Counted from the stretch's first letter, positions 9,540-18,606 are shown. The stretch: 64,000 nucleotides of DNA from Acinetobacter pittii (GCF_034067285.1 NZ_CP139286.1:3224001-3288000), one strand, 5' to 3'. A program made the numbers and translations. Notes: generated from the letters alone by a model not told the origin.

Positions 9540-10172
9540 ATGCTAGATCTTTCTCAAATTTTAGCATTCGGATTAATCTGCTTGGCGATGGTGCTTACCC
9601 CTGGCCCAAACATGATTTACCTTATTTCTCGTTCAATTTGCCAAGGAAAAACGGCGGGATTTATTTCACTTGCTGGTGTCGGCGTTGGCTTCATATTTTA
9701 TATGCTTTGCGCTTCTTTCGGGATCACAGCGCTTATTATCGCAGTCCCTTATGCTTATGACACTATACGCATTGCCGGAGCCATTTATTTACTCTGGTTA
9801 GCATGGAAAGCTCTACGCCCTAATGCATCCCCTATTTTTGATGTAAAGCAGTTATCAGTAGATTCTCCAGCTAAACTATTTTTAATGGGTTTTGCTACAA
9901 ATCTACTTAATCCTAAAATTGCGATTATGTATCTATCGTTATTGCCACAGTTTATTCACCCACAACAAGGCAGTATTTTATGGCAATCTATTCAACTCGG
10001 CACTATTCAAATTTTTGTCAGCGTTTCAGTAAATGCGCTGATTGTGCTTTCTGCGGGTAGCATTGCTCTTTTTCTTCAACAGAAGCCTCTTTGGGCAAAT
10101 ATACAACGCTGGCTTATGGGAACAGTGTTAGCTGGACTTGCAGTTCGCATTCTTTTAGAAAATCGTCGATAA
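9540..10172 (+). CDS. LysE/RhtB-family amino acid exporter
   Basis: This 210-residue inner-membrane protein has five to six hydrophobic helices. The hallmark segment MVLTPGPNMIYLISRSICQGKTAGF lies near residues 18-42. The P-G-P-N motif and the downstream G-x-x-x-G pattern are characteristic of the RhtB subfamily, which exports homoserine, threonine or other neutral amino acids. NLLNPKIAIMYLSLLPQF in the second half is also a family mark. The substrate cannot be read from the sequence. A 226-bp AT-rich spacer separates it from uup, and the next gene begins 110 bp downstream. It has no adjacent regulator. Confidence 0.9.
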   Translation: MLDLSQILAFGLICLAMVLTPGPNMIYLISRSICQGKTAGFISLAGVGVGFIFYMLCASFGITALIIAVPYAYDTIRIAGAIYLLWLAWKALRPNASPIFDVKQLSVDSPAKLFLMGFATNLLNPKIAIMYLSLLPQFIHPQQGSILWQSIQLGTIQIFVSVSVNALIVLSAGSIALFLQQKPLWANIQRWLMGTVLAGLAVRILLENRR

Positions 10173-10282
10173 CCGCGCTTTACTTCTTCATCTTAACCGC
10201 TCAATTCAACAGTGTATTACGACGATAAATTCAGTTCGTGATACACTTTTGCCAGTTTTAATTTTGAATTCTTTATATCGCT

Positions 10283-11218
10283 ATGAGCCAAAAGCAGACT
10301 TATACGCCCGGTGAATTTCAATGGTCCTTTTTATTGCCTAAATATTGGGGTATTTGGATTGCCATTGTTTTTTTAATGCTTTTGGCTATTTTGCCATGGG
10401 CAATTCAATGGCGTCTGGCTCATGGCTTAGCAAATCTTGCTTGGAAATATTTAAAATCTCGCCGAAAAACGACTATTCGTAATTTAGAAGTCTGCTTTCC
10501 CGAATGGTCAGCCGAAAAAGTACAGCAACAAGCTAAGCAAGTTTTTGTAGATATGATGCTTGGTATTTTTGAGACATTAAATGCATGGTATAAGCCTTAC
10601 TGGTTTAAAAACCGTGTCACCATTGAAGGTTTAGAACACATTACCAATGCTCAAGCTCAGGGCAAAGGCGTTTTATTATTGGGAACTCATAGTACGCTTC
10701 TTGATGCAGGGGGTTATGTGTGCGCTCAATATTTCGAGCCAGATGTCGTCTATCGACCTCAAAACAACCCATTGCTCGATATGCTGATTTATCGTTGCCG
10801 TGGCACCATTTATAAAGCACAAATCGATCATGATGATATGCGTGGTTTAATTCGTCATCTTAAAGATGGTGATGCAATTTGGTATAGCCCTGATCAAGAC
10901 TTCGGACTCAAGCAAGGCGTTATGGCACCATTTTTTGGTGTACCAGCTGCTACAGTGACTGCTCACCGACGTTTATTAAAAATCTCGAAGGCAGTCGCAG
11001 TTCCTTTATATTTTTATCGTCAAGGCGATGTACAAAACCCTAAATATCATATCTTGATTGAACCTGCGGTCGACAATATGCCAAGTGAAGATGAAGTTGA
11101 TGATGCAACACGTGTGAATAAGATTATTGAAAATCAGCTTCGTATCGCACCAACTCAATATATGTGGTTCCATCGTCGCTTTAAAACACGTCCTGAGGGA
11201 TATGAGGAAATTTATTAA
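10283..11218 (+). CDS. lpxL: Lipid A biosynthesis acyltransferase (LpxL/HtrB family)
   Basis: The enzyme transfers an acyl chain from acyl-ACP onto Kdo-lipid A precursor or a hydroxyacyl chain at the inner membrane. The 311-residue product has one N-terminal membrane helix (IWIAIVFLMLLAILPWAIQW) and the catalytic HxxxxD in GTHSTLLDAGG near residue 140. It also has YRPQNNPLLD and the C-terminal QYMWFHRRFKTRP, all conserved in LpxL/LpxM. Acinetobacter has two such enzymes; I favour LpxL from overall resemblance but cannot exclude LpxM or LpxP. The neighbouring glycosyltransferase fits an envelope theme. The spacer after it holds a hairpin repeat (see the repeat at 11302). Confidence 0.85.
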   Translation: MSQKQTYTPGEFQWSFLLPKYWGIWIAIVFLMLLAILPWAIQWRLAHGLANLAWKYLKSRRKTTIRNLEVCFPEWSAEKVQQQAKQVFVDMMLGIFETLNAWYKPYWFKNRVTIEGLEHITNAQAQGKGVLLLGTHSTLLDAGGYVCAQYFEPDVVYRPQNNPLLDMLIYRCRGTIYKAQIDHDDMRGLIRHLKDGDAIWYSPDQDFGLKQGVMAPFFGVPAATVTAHRRLLKISKAVAVPLYFYRQGDVQNPKYHILIEPAVDNMPSEDEVDDATRVNKIIENQLRIAPTQYMWFHRRFKTRPEGYEEIY

Positions 11219-11301
11219 GATAAGGCTGTAATAATTTTAGATTAGTAATAGGCACAGCCTCGATTTATAGTGATATTCAAATAATTTCGAATAGGCAGAC
11301 C

Positions 11302-11403
11302 TTACTTTTTAGGGATAAAAAGTAAGCAAAAATCCTTTGTTCCGCTGATGTTACATCCTTGTAACACAGCGCAACAGCGACATCCATGTCGCTATCACGA
11401 TAG
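11302..11403 (+). repeat. Four-hairpin dispersed repeat, copy 1
   Basis: Four consecutive inverted repeats fill this spacer. They are TTACTTTTT/AAAAAGTAA (11302-11325), TGTTACA/TGTAACA (11349-11366), AGCGACA/TGTCGCT (11376-11393) and CTAT/ATAG (11392-11403). A second copy in the same order lies at 59588-59686, sharing CCTTTGTTCCGCTGATG and CTATCACGATAG. Where the arms differ, both sides of each stem change together, so pairing is kept. It lies between lpxL and the glycosyltransferase gene and would be transcribed if they share an mRNA. Confidence 0.8.
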
Positions 11404-11483
11404 TAAACTCTGGATAATGATTTAGTTTGAGATGATGTATCTGTGGATGATCCATCTTTTATGTACGTATAAGGCAAAAAACA

Positions 11484-12584
11484 ATGAAAGTGATGCAACT
11501 TCTCCCTGAACTTAATAGCGGTGGCGTAGAACGCGGCACACTAGAAATTGCACGTGCACTGGTTGCACAAGGCCATCAATCTTTGGTTGTTTCAAATGGC
11601 GGACGTCTAGTGTCCCAGCTCGAAGCTGAAGGTTCTATTCATTTAACACTGCCTATCCATAAAAAATCATTGTCGAGCTTATGGCAAATCCGTCCATTAC
11701 GTCAGCTGATTGAACAGCATCAACCCGATATTGTACATGTACGCTCTCGTGTACCAGCTTGGCTTACTCACTTCGCTTTGAGAAAAATACCAGCAAACAA
11801 ACGCCCTCACCTCATTAGCACGGTACATGGCTTTTATTCAGTTAATCGTTATAGTGCGATTATGACTCAAGCTGAAAAAGTCATTGCTGTTTCTGACAGT
11901 GTGGTTAAGTACATCACTGACCATTATAAAAACTGCCCACCACAAGATATTGTGCGGATTTATCGAGGCATTGACCCTACCGCTTTTCCGCATAATTACC
12001 AACCTTCAGCACAATGGTTCAATCAAGTTTTTAATGATTTCCCTGAGCTTGAAAATAAGTTTTTACTTTGCTTACCTGGTCGTATTACGCGTTTAAAAGG
12101 ACATGAAAGTTTAATTGAACTGATGCAGCAACTTCAGACGCAATATCCTCAGCTACATGCAGTTGTTGTCGGTGGGGCTGATGCCAAAAAGCAAGCTTAC
12201 TTAAACGAACTGCAAAGCACCATTCAAAGCAAAGGACTTACTGATAAAATCACCTTTGTAGGCCATCGCTCTGATATTCGCGAATGGCTGGCTTTTAGCG
12301 ATATTGTGCTCTCTCTATCCAATCAGGCAGAAACATTCGGTAGAACAGCATTAGAAGCGCTTTCAGTCGGTACGCCAGTGATTGGCTGGAACCGTGGAGG
12401 TGTTGCCGAGATTTTATCGAACGTCTATCCGCAAGGTCTTGTTGAAGCAGAAAATGAAAAAGCTTTAATAGAGACTGTAAAAAAACATATTGAACAACCG
12501 CAAGTCGTTGCTCCTGTCACGATGTTTAGCTTAAAAGACATGTGTGACCAAACACTAGAACTCTACCAACGCGTTTTAAAATAA
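11484..12584 (+). CDS. Glycosyltransferase family 4 (GT-B fold), probably envelope polysaccharide/LPS core
   Basis: This 366-residue protein resembles family 4 transferases such as WaaG-like core enzymes. The N-terminal acceptor domain opens with MQLLPELNSGGVERGTLEIA, where the GGxE/GGVER loop is typical. The C-terminal donor domain has LPGRITRLKGHESLI, VVGGA and the NQAETFGRTALEALSVGTPVIG segment, which supplies the EX7E-type nucleotide-sugar ligands. No membrane helix is present, so it works at the cytoplasmic face. It follows lpxL on the same strand but after a 265-bp spacer with a repeat. Donor and acceptor are unknown. A strong bidirectional terminator follows. Confidence 0.87.
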   Translation: MKVMQLLPELNSGGVERGTLEIARALVAQGHQSLVVSNGGRLVSQLEAEGSIHLTLPIHKKSLSSLWQIRPLRQLIEQHQPDIVHVRSRVPAWLTHFALRKIPANKRPHLISTVHGFYSVNRYSAIMTQAEKVIAVSDSVVKYITDHYKNCPPQDIVRIYRGIDPTAFPHNYQPSAQWFNQVFNDFPELENKFLLCLPGRITRLKGHESLIELMQQLQTQYPQLHAVVVGGADAKKQAYLNELQSTIQSKGLTDKITFVGHRSDIREWLAFSDIVLSLSNQAETFGRTALEALSVGTPVIGWNRGGVAEILSNVYPQGLVEAENEKALIETVKKHIEQPQVVAPVTMFSLKDMCDQTLELYQRVLK

Positions 12585-12587
12585 CCC

Positions 12588-12616
12588 AATAAAAAACCCG
12601 CGATCTTCGCGGGTTT
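12588..12616. terminator. Bidirectional terminator between the glycosyltransferase gene and gltP
   Basis: AAAAAACCCGCG and CGCGGGTTTTTT form a perfect GC-rich stem with T and A tails, serving both converging genes. Confidence 0.93.
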
Positions 12617-12639
12617 TTTTCGACTAAAAAACTTCTCTC

Positions 12640-13926
12640 TTATTTAAGAGATGCTTCATAAGCAGCAGCTTTTTCAGAGTCGTATTGCTTTTCCCATTTA
12701 CTGATTACAAGTACAGCAAGCGCGTTACCGACAACGTTCAGCGCAGTACGAGCCATATCCATAATACGGTCAACACCAGCAATAAATGCTAAGCCTTCAA
12801 CAGGAATACCCACACTACCTAATGTCGCTAATAACACAACAAATGATACGCCAGGAACACCAGCAATACCTTTAGAAGTAATCATTAATGTTACAACCAA
12901 AATAACTTGTTGGCTGATTGACATTTCAATACCGTAAAGCTGTGCAATAAAGATTGCTGCGATACTTTGGTACAGCGTAGAACCATCAAGGTTAAATGAA
13001 TAACCTGTTGGAATCACAAAACTGGAAATCGCTTTTGGCGCACCGTAAGCTTCCATTTTTTGCATAATACGCGGTAAAACTGTTTCCGAGCTTGCAGTTG
13101 AATAAGCTAAAATCAATTCATCTTTCAAAATCTTAAACAAGATAAAGATATTGATACCGAACATTTTTGCAGTTAAACCAAGCACCACTAAAGCAAAGAA
13201 TAAAATCGCACCGTATACCAACACGACTAATTTGCCTAAAGGGATAAGTGAAGCAAAACCGAAGTTTGCAACAGTTACAGCGATTAAACCAAACACCCCC
13301 ACAGGCGCATACTTCATAATGATATGCGTTACGCGGAACATCGTTTCTGAAACTGCATGAAACACGTTCAATAATGGGTCTTTTGTCGTTGCTGGTAAAG
13401 AAGATAAACCGATACCAAATAGCACAGCAAAGAAAATCACAGGTAACATTTCGCCATGTGCCATCGAACTAATAATGTTCGTTGGGATAAGCGATAATAT
13501 TGTTTGAATAAGACCATGTGACTGAGACTGAACTTCTTCAGTTGTATGCTTGTACTGAGAAATATCCGACTGTACCAACTGAGACATATCAATGCCTGAG
13601 CCCGGATGGAAGATATTTGCTGCAACCAAGCCAACCAAAATAGCAATAGTCGTAATAATTTCAAAATAGAGAATGGTTTTAAAACCAAGTCGCCCTAAAC
13701 TTTTCGTACTGCCAACACCTGCAATACCTAAAATTAAGGTAGAGAAAACGATTGGAATAACAATCATTTTAATCAGGCTAATAAAGATCTTACCCAATGG
13801 GTTAAGAACATTATTCACAATACTGTCTTTGATTTCAGGCTGGTTATGTAAAACAGCCCCGACAACTATCCCTAGGATTAAAGCAATTAAAATTTGCCAT
13901 GCAAGGCTAAATTTAAAATTCTTCAT
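12640..13926 (-). CDS. gltP: Glutamate/aspartate:cation symporter (DAACS family, GltP type)
   Basis: This inner-membrane carrier has 428 residues and about eight helices plus re-entrant loops. Family motifs present are TASSETVLPR near residue 275 (the serine-rich HP1 tip), FNLDGSTLYQSIAAIF near residue 310 and GIAGVPGVSFVVLLATL, which form the dicarboxylate and cation sites. I start at 13926, because an AAGGA site sits seven bases ahead; the in-frame ATG six codons upstream lacks one. The leader contains two compact hairpins (14050-14112). GltP versus the C4-dicarboxylate carrier DctA cannot be settled by eye, but the sequence looks more GltP-like. Confidence 0.88.
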   Translation of the reverse strand: MKNFKFSLAWQILIALILGIVVGAVLHNQPEIKDSIVNNVLNPLGKIFISLIKMIVIPIVFSTLILGIAGVGSTKSLGRLGFKTILYFEIITTIAILVGLVAANIFHPGSGIDMSQLVQSDISQYKHTTEEVQSQSHGLIQTILSLIPTNIISSMAHGEMLPVIFFAVLFGIGLSSLPATTKDPLLNVFHAVSETMFRVTHIIMKYAPVGVFGLIAVTVANFGFASLIPLGKLVVLVYGAILFFALVVLGLTAKMFGINIFILFKILKDELILAYSTASSETVLPRIMQKMEAYGAPKAISSFVIPTGYSFNLDGSTLYQSIAAIFIAQLYGIEMSISQQVILVVTLMITSKGIAGVPGVSFVVLLATLGSVGIPVEGLAFIAGVDRIMDMARTALNVVGNALAVLVISKWEKQYDSEKAAAYEASLK

Positions 13927-14049
13927 AAGACAATCCTTATGCACCGCAAAGTATCAAATATGAGAGGGAGAAGACCACTAACTAAGAGTGAAACCTCAAT
14001 ATGTACAGTAATTTCCAAACAGAAATTTAAATGCACAAACAAATCACAA

Positions 14050-14112
14050 CTCGCCGATCCGGCGAGATAAACAACAATGCCTGTTGACGATCCAACATGT
14101 CAACGATCGGCA
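14050..14112 (-). promoter_or_regulatory. Paired hairpins upstream of gltP, possible leader control element
   Basis: On the gltP-sense strand an outer/inner stem (TGCC...GTTGAC / GTCAAC...GGCA, 14078-14112) is followed by a perfect 7-bp stem CTCGCCG / CGGCGAG with a 3-base loop (14050-14066) and then TTGTGATTTG. The second hairpin resembles a weak terminator placed about 125 bp before the gltP start. No known riboswitch class is recognised. Confidence 0.45.
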
Positions 14113-14356
14113 CATTCTATTGAGATTTATTAATTAAACAACCCCAATTTATCCTTAAATAGATCAAAGCCTATATTTATTCATCAATAATCTATAAAAA
14201 CAGAAGCTTAATAAAAAAAAATTTTGTATCTTTTTTCATTAAAAATTGCACAAATTTTTATCAAAAAATGTGAGTATTTACCTAGTATGAGATAGCTTTA
14301 AAAATTAAGATGAGCTCAAAATTTTTTATTTTATTTACACAGAATTAAATAAGGTA

Positions 14357-14527
14357 TATAAAAATATCAACCCGAGTTCTGCGTCCTGCAAAACTCGGGT
14401 AAATGAGGTTGTGCTTTCAGGTTAATAATTATTTTTATCGTGTCCGTTCCAACATCTGATCCGTGATGCTATTCCATATCAGCTTCGTGTATCCTTACGT
14501 GGGACTATCCATTCCCGTTTCCATGTG
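14357..14527 (-). ncRNA. Candidate CsrA/RsmA-sequestering small RNA (RsmX/Y/Z- or CsrB-like)
   Basis: Reading the minus strand, nine GGA triplets occur between 14522 and 14384, where about two are expected by chance. Several sit in small hairpin loops: GGGA-ATGGATAG-TCCC, CATC-ACGGATCA-GATG and TGC-AGGAC-GCA. The segment ends in a 9-bp stem ACCCGAGTT / AACTCGGGT (14370-14400) followed by a T-rich tail. A TATATT -10 element at 14539-14534 without a -35 box, and a GacA-type palindrome centred about 70 bp upstream of the expected start, fit an activator-dependent promoter. There is no convincing ORF. RsmX/Y/Z and CsrB RNAs bind CsrA-family proteins through such GGA loops and so relieve translational repression. 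Identity is inferred from architecture; no sequence match to a known family was tested. Confidence 0.68.
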
Positions 14528-14588
14528 CCGATGAATATAGAATAAGGTTTTTATAACTATCTGCCTATTCGCCCTAGACTCAAATCTT

Positions 14589-14606
14589 TGTACGATATTG
14601 CTTACA
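14589..14606 (-). promoter_or_regulatory. GacA-type upstream activating sequence
   Basis: On the minus strand TGTAAG-CAATAT-CGTACA matches TGTAAG-N6-CTTACA, the element recognised by GacA before rsmX/Y/Z in Pseudomonas, at 11 of 12 defined positions with the exact spacer. It lies just past the stop codon of the EEP-family gene and about 70 bp before the predicted small RNA start. Confidence 0.65.
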
Positions 14607-14624
14607 TCGATTTTTATATTCTTT

Positions 14625-15734
14625 TTATTTATAAGGCTGTGCAATTTTATCAGTCACTATTTTCTCTTCTGCTTCTGCTTTGGCAATCCCTTCTTGGATG
14701 GCACTTTGCGCCTCCTCTTCATCATTTTGAGTTTGCTCAAGCTCTTCTTGAATAAGTTCAAATATTCGTCCAGTCTGCAAAACCACATAGACAGGGAAAT
14801 GATCAGATCCGATATGAGGCAAACGCTGCATTTTAACCAAACCAAAATCAGTACTATGGAAAATATGGTCTAAAGACCAACGCAGTAACGGATAGTCTGC
14901 ATGAAAAGTATTAATGAAATGTCGGCCAACTCGCGGATCAAGTAATCCACTAATTCGCTGAAATAGACGCGTAGTACGCGACCATGCTACATCGTTTAAA
15001 TCCCCCATCACTATACAACTTTCATCAAGATCTTTAATTTGGTCACCTACAATTAAAAGTTCTGCATCACGTAAAGTCGAATCTTTCGCCTCAGTCGGAC
15101 TAGGTGGTTTCGGATGTAAACAATAGAGTTGAACCGGCATACCGGATCGTAAAGACACAGTGGTATGAATAGAGGGAATTTCATCACTGAGAATAAATTT
15201 AACTTCGGTATTTGATAAAGGTAAACGACTATACAAATGCATGCCGTAGAGGTTATCTAAAGGCACAGGAACACGATAAGGATAGTCGCCTTCAATCTCT
15301 TTTAAAGCATTCTCCCATGTCTTATCACTTTCCAGTGTAAGTAATAAATCAGGTTTTAATGTCTGGATATGCTCAAGAAGTAAATGATATTTATCATTAG
15401 GAGTAAGAACATTTGATACGATTAATGAAATCTGCTTTTGCGGATCTAATTGAGACGGCCTCACCTGTTTAACCTGTTTTTTCCAAAACAAGGTATAGGG
15501 CAAAACCATTTTAAGTTGGTAAGCAAGGGCGGCAATAAGCAAAGCCAGAACTATTTCACGCCAGAGGTTCCATTCGGTAGGCCAAAACAGCATTCCAATA
15601 AAGGCTAACAAACCAACAAATAGAATCTGCAAACGAGGAAAATCGGCACCACGAAACCACCACTCATCACGAGGAATAAGTGACCAGAAACTCAACCAAA
15701 TCACCAGACCAGCTAGAACTTCGATATAAATCAT
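14625..15734 (-). CDS. Endonuclease/exonuclease/phosphatase (EEP) family protein, membrane-anchored
   Basis: The 369-residue protein has two or three N-terminal hydrophobic helices (IYIEVLAGLVIWLSFW and LQILFVGLLAFIGML) and then an EEP domain facing the periplasm or cytoplasm. The catalytic landmarks are SNVLTPN, the metal-binding LLTLESDK (Glu), GDLNDVAWS (Asp/Asn) and IGSDHFPVYV (the terminal SDH triad). EEP domains hydrolyse phosphodiester bonds in nucleic acids, lipids or inositides; the substrate here is unknown. The last about 40 residues are a charged tail (QEELEQTQNDEEEAQ). It is divergent from asd and lies just upstream of the GacA-type site. Confidence 0.87.
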   Translation of the reverse strand: MIYIEVLAGLVIWLSFWSLIPRDEWWFRGADFPRLQILFVGLLAFIGMLFWPTEWNLWREIVLALLIAALAYQLKMVLPYTLFWKKQVKQVRPSQLDPQKQISLIVSNVLTPNDKYHLLLEHIQTLKPDLLLTLESDKTWENALKEIEGDYPYRVPVPLDNLYGMHLYSRLPLSNTEVKFILSDEIPSIHTTVSLRSGMPVQLYCLHPKPPSPTEAKDSTLRDAELLIVGDQIKDLDESCIVMGDLNDVAWSRTTRLFQRISGLLDPRVGRHFINTFHADYPLLRWSLDHIFHSTDFGLVKMQRLPHIGSDHFPVYVVLQTGRIFELIQEELEQTQNDEEEAQSAIQEGIAKAEAEEKIVTDKIAQPYK

Positions 15735-15921
15735 TGAATTTTCTCTTTTAAGATGATTTGTTTTTTAAAGTTTTTGTCATCTTTATCAATTTTGTATGTA
15801 ACATAAACAAGATATTCTACTCAATAAAGATGGTGTTTTGTTTCTGTAACGCTTGCAGTTGTGGACACTTTTGATACACTCAACTCCCCCTAACAATTTT
15901 AACGCACCGAGGCAAAATGAC

Positions 15922-17040
15922 ATGAAAGTAGGTCTGGTCGGTTGGCGCGGGATGGTCGGTTCCGTCCTTATGCAACGTATGGTTGAAGAGAATGATTTTG
16001 CTCATATTGAGCCATTCTATTTCTCTACCAGTAATGCAGGTGGTGAAGCTCCTTCATTTGGTGGTAAGACTGCCCCAGCACTTATGGAAGCTACAGACAT
16101 TAATAGTCTGAAGCAAATGGATGTCATTATTACCTGTCAAGGTGGTGACTATACGTCTGAAGTTTTCCCACAGTTAAAAGCAACTGGTTGGGATGGCTAC
16201 TGGATTGATGCAGCCTCTACTTTACGTATGTCAGATGATGCAATCATCGTTCTTGACCCAGTAAACCTTAACGTGATTAAAGACGGCTTGGTTAACGGCA
16301 CCAAAACTTTCGTAGGTGGCAACTGTACAGTATCACTTATGTTGATGGGTGTAGGTTCACTTTTCCAAAATAATTTGGTGGAGTGGATGACTGCTATGAC
16401 TTATCAAGCAGCATCAGGCGCTGGCGCACAAAACATGCGTGAGCTAATTACTGGTATGGGCTACTTATATAACAATACCAAAACATTGTTAGATGATCCT
16501 AAATCTGCAATTTTGGATATTGATCGTCAAGTTGCTGAGTTACAACGTGGTGAAGGTTTCCCATCTGCTAACTTTGGTGTGCCATTAGCGGGTTCATTGA
16601 TTCCTTACATTGATAAACAACTTGAAAACGGTCAATCAAAAGAAGAGTGGAAAGGTCAAGTTGAAACCAACAAGATCTTGGGTAACTCACAAATTGTTCC
16701 TATTGACGGTCACTGTGTTCGTATTGGTGCAATGCGTTGTCACTCTCAAGCACTTACAATCAAGTTGAAAAAAGATGTACCACTTGATGAAATTGAAGAC
16801 ATGATTCGTACTTCAAACCAATGGGCGAAAGTTGTACCAAACACTCGTGAAGCGTCTATGACCGACCTTACACCTGTTGCTGTAACTGGTACTTTAACTG
16901 TGCCTGTAGGTCGTCTACGTAAACTCAACATGGGTAAAGAATATCTAGGTGCATTTACAGTGGGTGATCAGTTACTCTGGGGTGCTGCTGAGCCTTTACG
17001 TCGTATGTTACGTATCTTAGTTGAATATAAAAGCTCATAA
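15922..17040 (+). CDS. asd: Aspartate-semialdehyde dehydrogenase
   Basis: This enzyme reduces aspartyl phosphate to aspartate semialdehyde with NADPH, the shared step to lysine/diaminopimelate, threonine and methionine. The 372-residue product begins [20 protein letters not shown] (nucleotide fold), carries the catalytic cysteine in [12 protein letters not shown] near residue 135 and has the [10 protein letters not shown] loop. It is the Gram-negative type like E. coli Asd. The ATG at 15922 matches the family N-terminus and follows a GAGG site; the longer reading frame from 15853 adds 23 unrelated residues. The order asd-fimV-truA that follows is also found in Pseudomonas. A terminator follows asd. 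Confidence 0.97.
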   Translation: MKVGLVGWRGMVGSVLMQRMVEENDFAHIEPFYFSTSNAGGEAPSFGGKTAPALMEATDINSLKQMDVIITCQGGDYTSEVFPQLKATGWDGYWIDAASTLRMSDDAIIVLDPVNLNVIKDGLVNGTKTFVGGNCTVSLMLMGVGSLFQNNLVEWMTAMTYQAASGAGAQNMRELITGMGYLYNNTKTLLDDPKSAILDIDRQVAELQRGEGFPSANFGVPLAGSLIPYIDKQLENGQSKEEWKGQVETNKILGNSQIVPIDGHCVRIGAMRCHSQALTIKLKKDVPLDEIEDMIRTSNQWAKVVPNTREASMTDLTPVAVTGTLTVPVGRLRKLNMGKEYLGAFTVGDQLLWGAAEPLRRMLRILVEYKSS

Positions 17041-17067
17041 TTTGATTTGAATTATTCAGTCAAAATA

Positions 17068-17098
17068 AAAAGCCGATCACATTAGATCGGCTTTTTCG
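17068..17098 (+). terminator. Terminator after asd
   Basis: AAAAAGCCGATC and GATCGGCTTTTT form a 12-bp perfect stem with a short loop and a T run. Confidence 0.92.
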
Positions 17099-17188
17099 TA
17101 ACTGGTTTGTGAAAATTTTACAATTTATTTACATTTCATTATTGTATAATTTTGAACGACTTTACGACTTATTAGGTCATGGATTGAG

Positions 17189-18547
17189 ATGACTGTTTAT
17201 AACAAATTAAAAATTGCCATTTTCACCATTATGTCTTCGCCTTCTATTTATGCGATTACATTAGACCCTATACAAATACAGTCCGCACCTGGCGATTTGT
17301 TATATGCCGAAATGAATTTCCAACAAGCTGATCCCAACGCTACTTTACAAGTCAGTTTGGCAACTCCTGAAGATTTAAGCGCGTTAGGAGTGACTCATCA
17401 GCCGCCCGGAAATCTTAATTTTTATACACGCCAAAATGGCCAAGGCTCAGGAGTTATTGTTATTACCTCATCTCGCCCTGTGATTGATCCTGAACTGAAT
17501 ATTGTAGTAAAAATTAGCGAAGGCTCTGCCACCCGTTTACAGCATATTAAAACCGTAATTAAACCTTCTTCTATAAAAAAGAATGAAAATAACGAAAGTA
17601 CTTTATCACCTCAGTTTATTGTTAATGAAAAAGATATTGCTCTAAATCTGCCAGAAAGTACCCGTTATACATCAACAACTTCGGCTCCAGCGACAACTGA
17701 TTCGAATGGTGAACATAGCCTTAACATTAGCTCTGGAACTGCTCCAGCTATAAATACCAACTCATCCAATACATCCAGCGAAAACTCTTCTAGTCAGGTT
17801 GCTCAACAAGTTACAGCAAATACTACTTCTGATCAGGTAGCATCAGTAAATCAGATTAAACCAACCAGCGCCAAAACAGCCACAAACAATTCACCAAAAA
17901 CTCCAGTCAACAAACTAACAGCGCAAAAGAAATCTACGCCTCAAAAGACGCTTAACCAAAACCCTGCCAAGAAACAGACTCTAAGTCCCTACAAAGGCCC
18001 AGCAACATCAGGTAAATATGTAGTACAGCGCAACGAGTCTTTATGGAGCATTGCTAATCGTATCGCAGCAAAAACTAAACAACCTGTTGCGAAAGTCATG
18101 CATGATATTCAAGCTCAAAACAGACATGCTTTTATTCAGGGTGATGTAAATCGTTTACGTCAAGGAATTGCGCTTAATCTAGCACACTCTCCTGCTAAAC
18201 CTCAGCAAAACAAGCCAAAAACAGACATAGCACACACTGCAAAATCAACTTCTAGCAAGGCAAAATATCGTTTACAGCAAGCTGAAATGAGTATTGTGGC
18301 TGAAAACAGCCAAAATTCTACACATGGAACTGCTAAGAAGAGCACACAACAGGGTCAAAACAATACTGAGTTAGCAGTAAAAGTTATGACAACACGAGAA
18401 AAAACCGTTACATTACAAAGGAATGTAACCAAACTAAATCAAACTTTACGTTTAAAAGACCAACGTATTCAAATTTTGAATGCACGTTTGGCAGAGTTAC
18501 AACAGCAGTTACAAGCACAGCAACAGACTCATAAGCAAAAACATTAA
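17189..18547 (+). CDS. fimV: FimV N-terminal half: secreted LysM protein
   Basis: This looks like the periplasmic half of the polar hub protein FimV, which in Pseudomonas supports type IV pili and twitching. An N-terminal signal-like segment (KLKIAIFTIMSSPSIYA) precedes the FimV N-domain (ITLDPIQIQSAPGDLLYAEM). A long Ser/Thr/Asn/Gln-rich linker follows, then a LysM peptidoglycan-binding domain (YVVQRNESLWSIANRI, about residues 275-330). The end is a coiled coil (LNQTLRLKDQRIQILNARL). The 452-residue product stops just where the membrane helix of FimV would come; that helix starts the next gene. Synteny with asd upstream and truA downstream supports the identity. Confidence 0.82.
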   Translation: MTVYNKLKIAIFTIMSSPSIYAITLDPIQIQSAPGDLLYAEMNFQQADPNATLQVSLATPEDLSALGVTHQPPGNLNFYTRQNGQGSGVIVITSSRPVIDPELNIVVKISEGSATRLQHIKTVIKPSSIKKNENNESTLSPQFIVNEKDIALNLPESTRYTSTTSAPATTDSNGEHSLNISSGTAPAINTNSSNTSSENSSSQVAQQVTANTTSDQVASVNQIKPTSAKTATNNSPKTPVNKLTAQKKSTPQKTLNQNPAKKQTLSPYKGPATSGKYVVQRNESLWSIANRIAAKTKQPVAKVMHDIQAQNRHAFIQGDVNRLRQGIALNLAHSPAKPQQNKPKTDIAHTAKSTSSKAKYRLQQAEMSIVAENSQNSTHGTAKKSTQQGQNNTELAVKVMTTREKTVTLQRNVTKLNQTLRLKDQRIQILNARLAELQQQLQAQQQTHKQKH

Positions 18548-18606
18548 GTTAAAATTAGAGTTAGCTCGCTTTATATTGCAAATATTTATTTTTTAAGGGG
18601 AAAGTA

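Noticed and set aside
11277..11498. 73-codon minus-strand ORF between lpxL and the glycosyltransferase gene
   Set aside because: It is the shadow of the four-hairpin repeat and overlaps the start of the glycosyltransferase gene; no ribosome site.
14598..14873. 91-codon plus-strand ORF
   Set aside because: Most of it overlaps the EEP-family gene on the opposite strand, and it covers the GacA-like palindrome; no coding evidence.
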